NCBI GenBank assembly: GCA_015679605.1
Contig: JAAAVE010000122.1
Coordinates: 15,404 to 31,876 of the forward strand
From: Podila epigama
Taxonomy: Eukaryota > Mortierellomycota > Mortierellomycetes > Mortierellales > Mortierellaceae
DNA length: 16,473 nucleotides
Direction: 5' to 3'
Positions within the stretch are counted from its first letter, which is position 1, and every line of letters begins with the position of its first letter. Below, in pieces: positions 15,417-16,473 of the stretch. Both the position numbers and the translations under genes were made by a program. A model generated the notes under the pieces. It saw only the letters and a program-made list of their open reading frames with translations. It searched no databases and was not told the DNA's origin.

Positions 15417-16298
15417 ATGGAGACCCCCCAGATCACCCTCGAGACCTACGTCCCCCGCAAGTGGTACACATATGGGGAAAGGAATGGGAAGGGAGAGAAG
15501 GATACTGTTAGGCTTTTAGACTTGAACTGCAATATTGTGAAGACAGACATAGACATGTCATTCCGAGATTTAAAAGAACAGAGTGCAGTTGACTAGTCAC
15601 TGCAGCCAGCGTTCAACAGACAGCACAACCAAACACATCCTTCGACTCGTTCGTATGCCATTGTTCATGGTAGCCATCGAGTTAAAAGACTTTTTGTGCT
15701 ATTAGACCTGTCAGCAAGAGTCTCCTTTTATGACCCATTGGAGGTCTCCCAGCTGAAAAAGTGAACAAATACAACAGTACATTGAAAGTGCCCAACAACT
15801 ACGCATCCCGACTTTTTTCAGAAAGCGTCACTGTTAACCACTGGGCAACAAAAGAGGAAGGGTTGTTGCACACGCGCGCAAAAAGAAAACGCGTGCTCAT
15901 CATACCGTTCAATCGTACCCGTTCTAACGTGTCTTTTTTTTTTTTGTTTTTCTCAATGGTAAACAACTAGCTCTGCCACCAACCGCCTCATCGGCGCCAA
16001 GGACCACGCTTCCGTCCAGATCAACATTGGTGATGTTGACGCTAACGGTCGCTACACCGGTTCCTTCACCACCTATGCTCTCTCCGGATACGTCCGTGCC
16101 CAGAGCGAGGCTGATGACTCCATCAACCGCCTTGCCACCAAGGACGGCTGTACGTACCATTATCCCACCTTCGATGGTTTTTTCAGGTTAAATGACTTTT
16201 TTTCGCCCAGGCTCTTTGTACTGACTTTTTTTTTGTTTGTTCATCGTTCTTCATACTCGGTATTAGTGTTGTCCATGGTCTGGAGCTACCAGAAGTAA
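15417..16298 (+). CDS. RPS21: 40S ribosomal protein eS21 (RPS21)
   Basis: Three exons, 15417-15463, 15971-16149 and 16267-16298, give 85 aa, matching the usual 83-87. The protein is a small-subunit ribosomal component; in yeast it is needed for 18S rRNA maturation. Family landmarks in order are YVPRKCSATNRLI (Cys16 split by intron 1), [40 protein letters not shown] and the terminal [10 protein letters not shown], which aligns with yeast LLKNVWSYSR. Intron 1 (15464-15970, 507 nt, GTACAC...CTAG) is long for this region; intron 2 (16150-16266) is 117 nt. Both junctions restore conserved codons (TG|C and T|TG). The start is ATG 15417 (METPQITLE). The gene diverges from CSE1 and is probably highly expressed. 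Confidence 0.97.
15464..15970 (+). other. Long first intron of the eS21 gene
   Basis: This 507-nt intron follows codon 15, the position-near-start pattern common in ribosomal-protein genes. It ends with a T-run (15932-15942), then GTTTTTCTCAATGGTAAACAACTAG. I looked for a box C/D or H/ACA snoRNA, which ribosomal-protein introns often host, and found no convincing set of boxes. No nested gene is supported. Confidence 0.85.
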
Positions 16299-16369
16299 AT
16301 GTTCTATGATGCATCCTTGCTCATAGTCATCTACTTGTAAAGGAAAAAAAAACCAATTTCAAATACTGT

Positions 16370-16375
16370 AATAAA
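16370..16375 (+). terminator. Candidate polyadenylation signal AATAAA of eS21
   Basis: An exact AATAAA lies 72 nt downstream of the eS21 stop codon, in an A/T-rich 3' region, at a suitable distance for a short ribosomal-protein 3' UTR. Confidence 0.6.
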
Positions 16376-16455
16376 ATGAATAGTCTTTGGTTTTGGTACA
16401 TCATCGTTATTGATTGAATACTTTTTTTCTTCCCGTTGCGTATGGCAGCACAGGC

Positions 16456-16473
16456 CTTTTTTTTTTTTTTTTT
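16456..16473. repeat. Terminal poly(T) run at window edge
   Basis: The last 18 bases are all T. A homopolymer at the exact end suggests that the assembly broke here, rather than a biological boundary. Confidence 0.8.

Noticed and set aside
15464-15970. Box C/D snoRNA in eS21 intron 1
   Set aside because: Short TGA-containing words occur, but no RTGATGA/CTGA pair with a closing stem was found.
1-16473. CRISPR arrays, bacterial operons or phage genes
   Set aside because: The genes are intron-bearing and eukaryotic, and the tandem repeats are minisatellites without unique spacers.

Overview
This window reads as nuclear DNA of an early-diverging filamentous fungus, most likely Mucoromycota (Mortierella- or Mucor-like). 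The reasons are compact genes with mostly 95-200 nt GT-AG introns, a fungal-type ribosomal protein eS21 and CSE1, a PIF/Harbinger transposon with a SANT-like partner ORF, and long Ser/Thr/Ala/Asp-rich disordered proteins. The lineage is inference; no marker fixes it. Position 1 lies inside a perfect 35-bp inverted repeat and the last 18 bases are poly(T), so both edges look like contig ends.

Layout from left to right: (1) 111-1679 (+), an unrecognised, mostly disordered protein. (2) 1803-2801 (-), a second unrecognised disordered protein, convergent with the first and preceded by a 10-bp GT-rich minisatellite. (3) About 3.4-5.8 kb, a PIF/Harbinger-type DNA transposon with two ORFs arranged tail to tail: a Myb/SANT-like DNA-binding protein (+) and a HARBI1-like DDE transposase (-). 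The transposase is cut by one in-frame TGA directly after the presumed catalytic Glu, while 66 further family-like codons remain downstream. (4) 5858-9259 (-), a three-exon acyl-CoA-binding-domain protein of about 942 aa with a C-terminal coiled coil and membrane segment, resembling ACBD5/Atg37. (5) 10064-14955 (-), a complete 16-exon CSE1/exportin-2 gene of 988 aa, reconstructed with consistent phases and including one GC-AG intron. (6) 15417-16298 (+), a complete three-exon gene for 40S ribosomal protein eS21 (85 aa), divergent from CSE1 across 461 bp.

The genes do not form a pathway. CSE1 (importin-alpha recycling) and eS21 (small ribosomal subunit) are housekeeping genes sharing one intergenic promoter region. 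The ACBD5-like protein suggests lipid handling at peroxisome/ER membranes. The transposon is an insertion between that gene and the lineage-specific genes on the left. I found no undescribed multi-gene system. The items most worth a second look are the single-stop transposase, the hairpin in the presumed eS21 leader, the unusually long ACBD5-like protein with its short motifs, the GC-AG intron, and the inverted repeat at the left edge.
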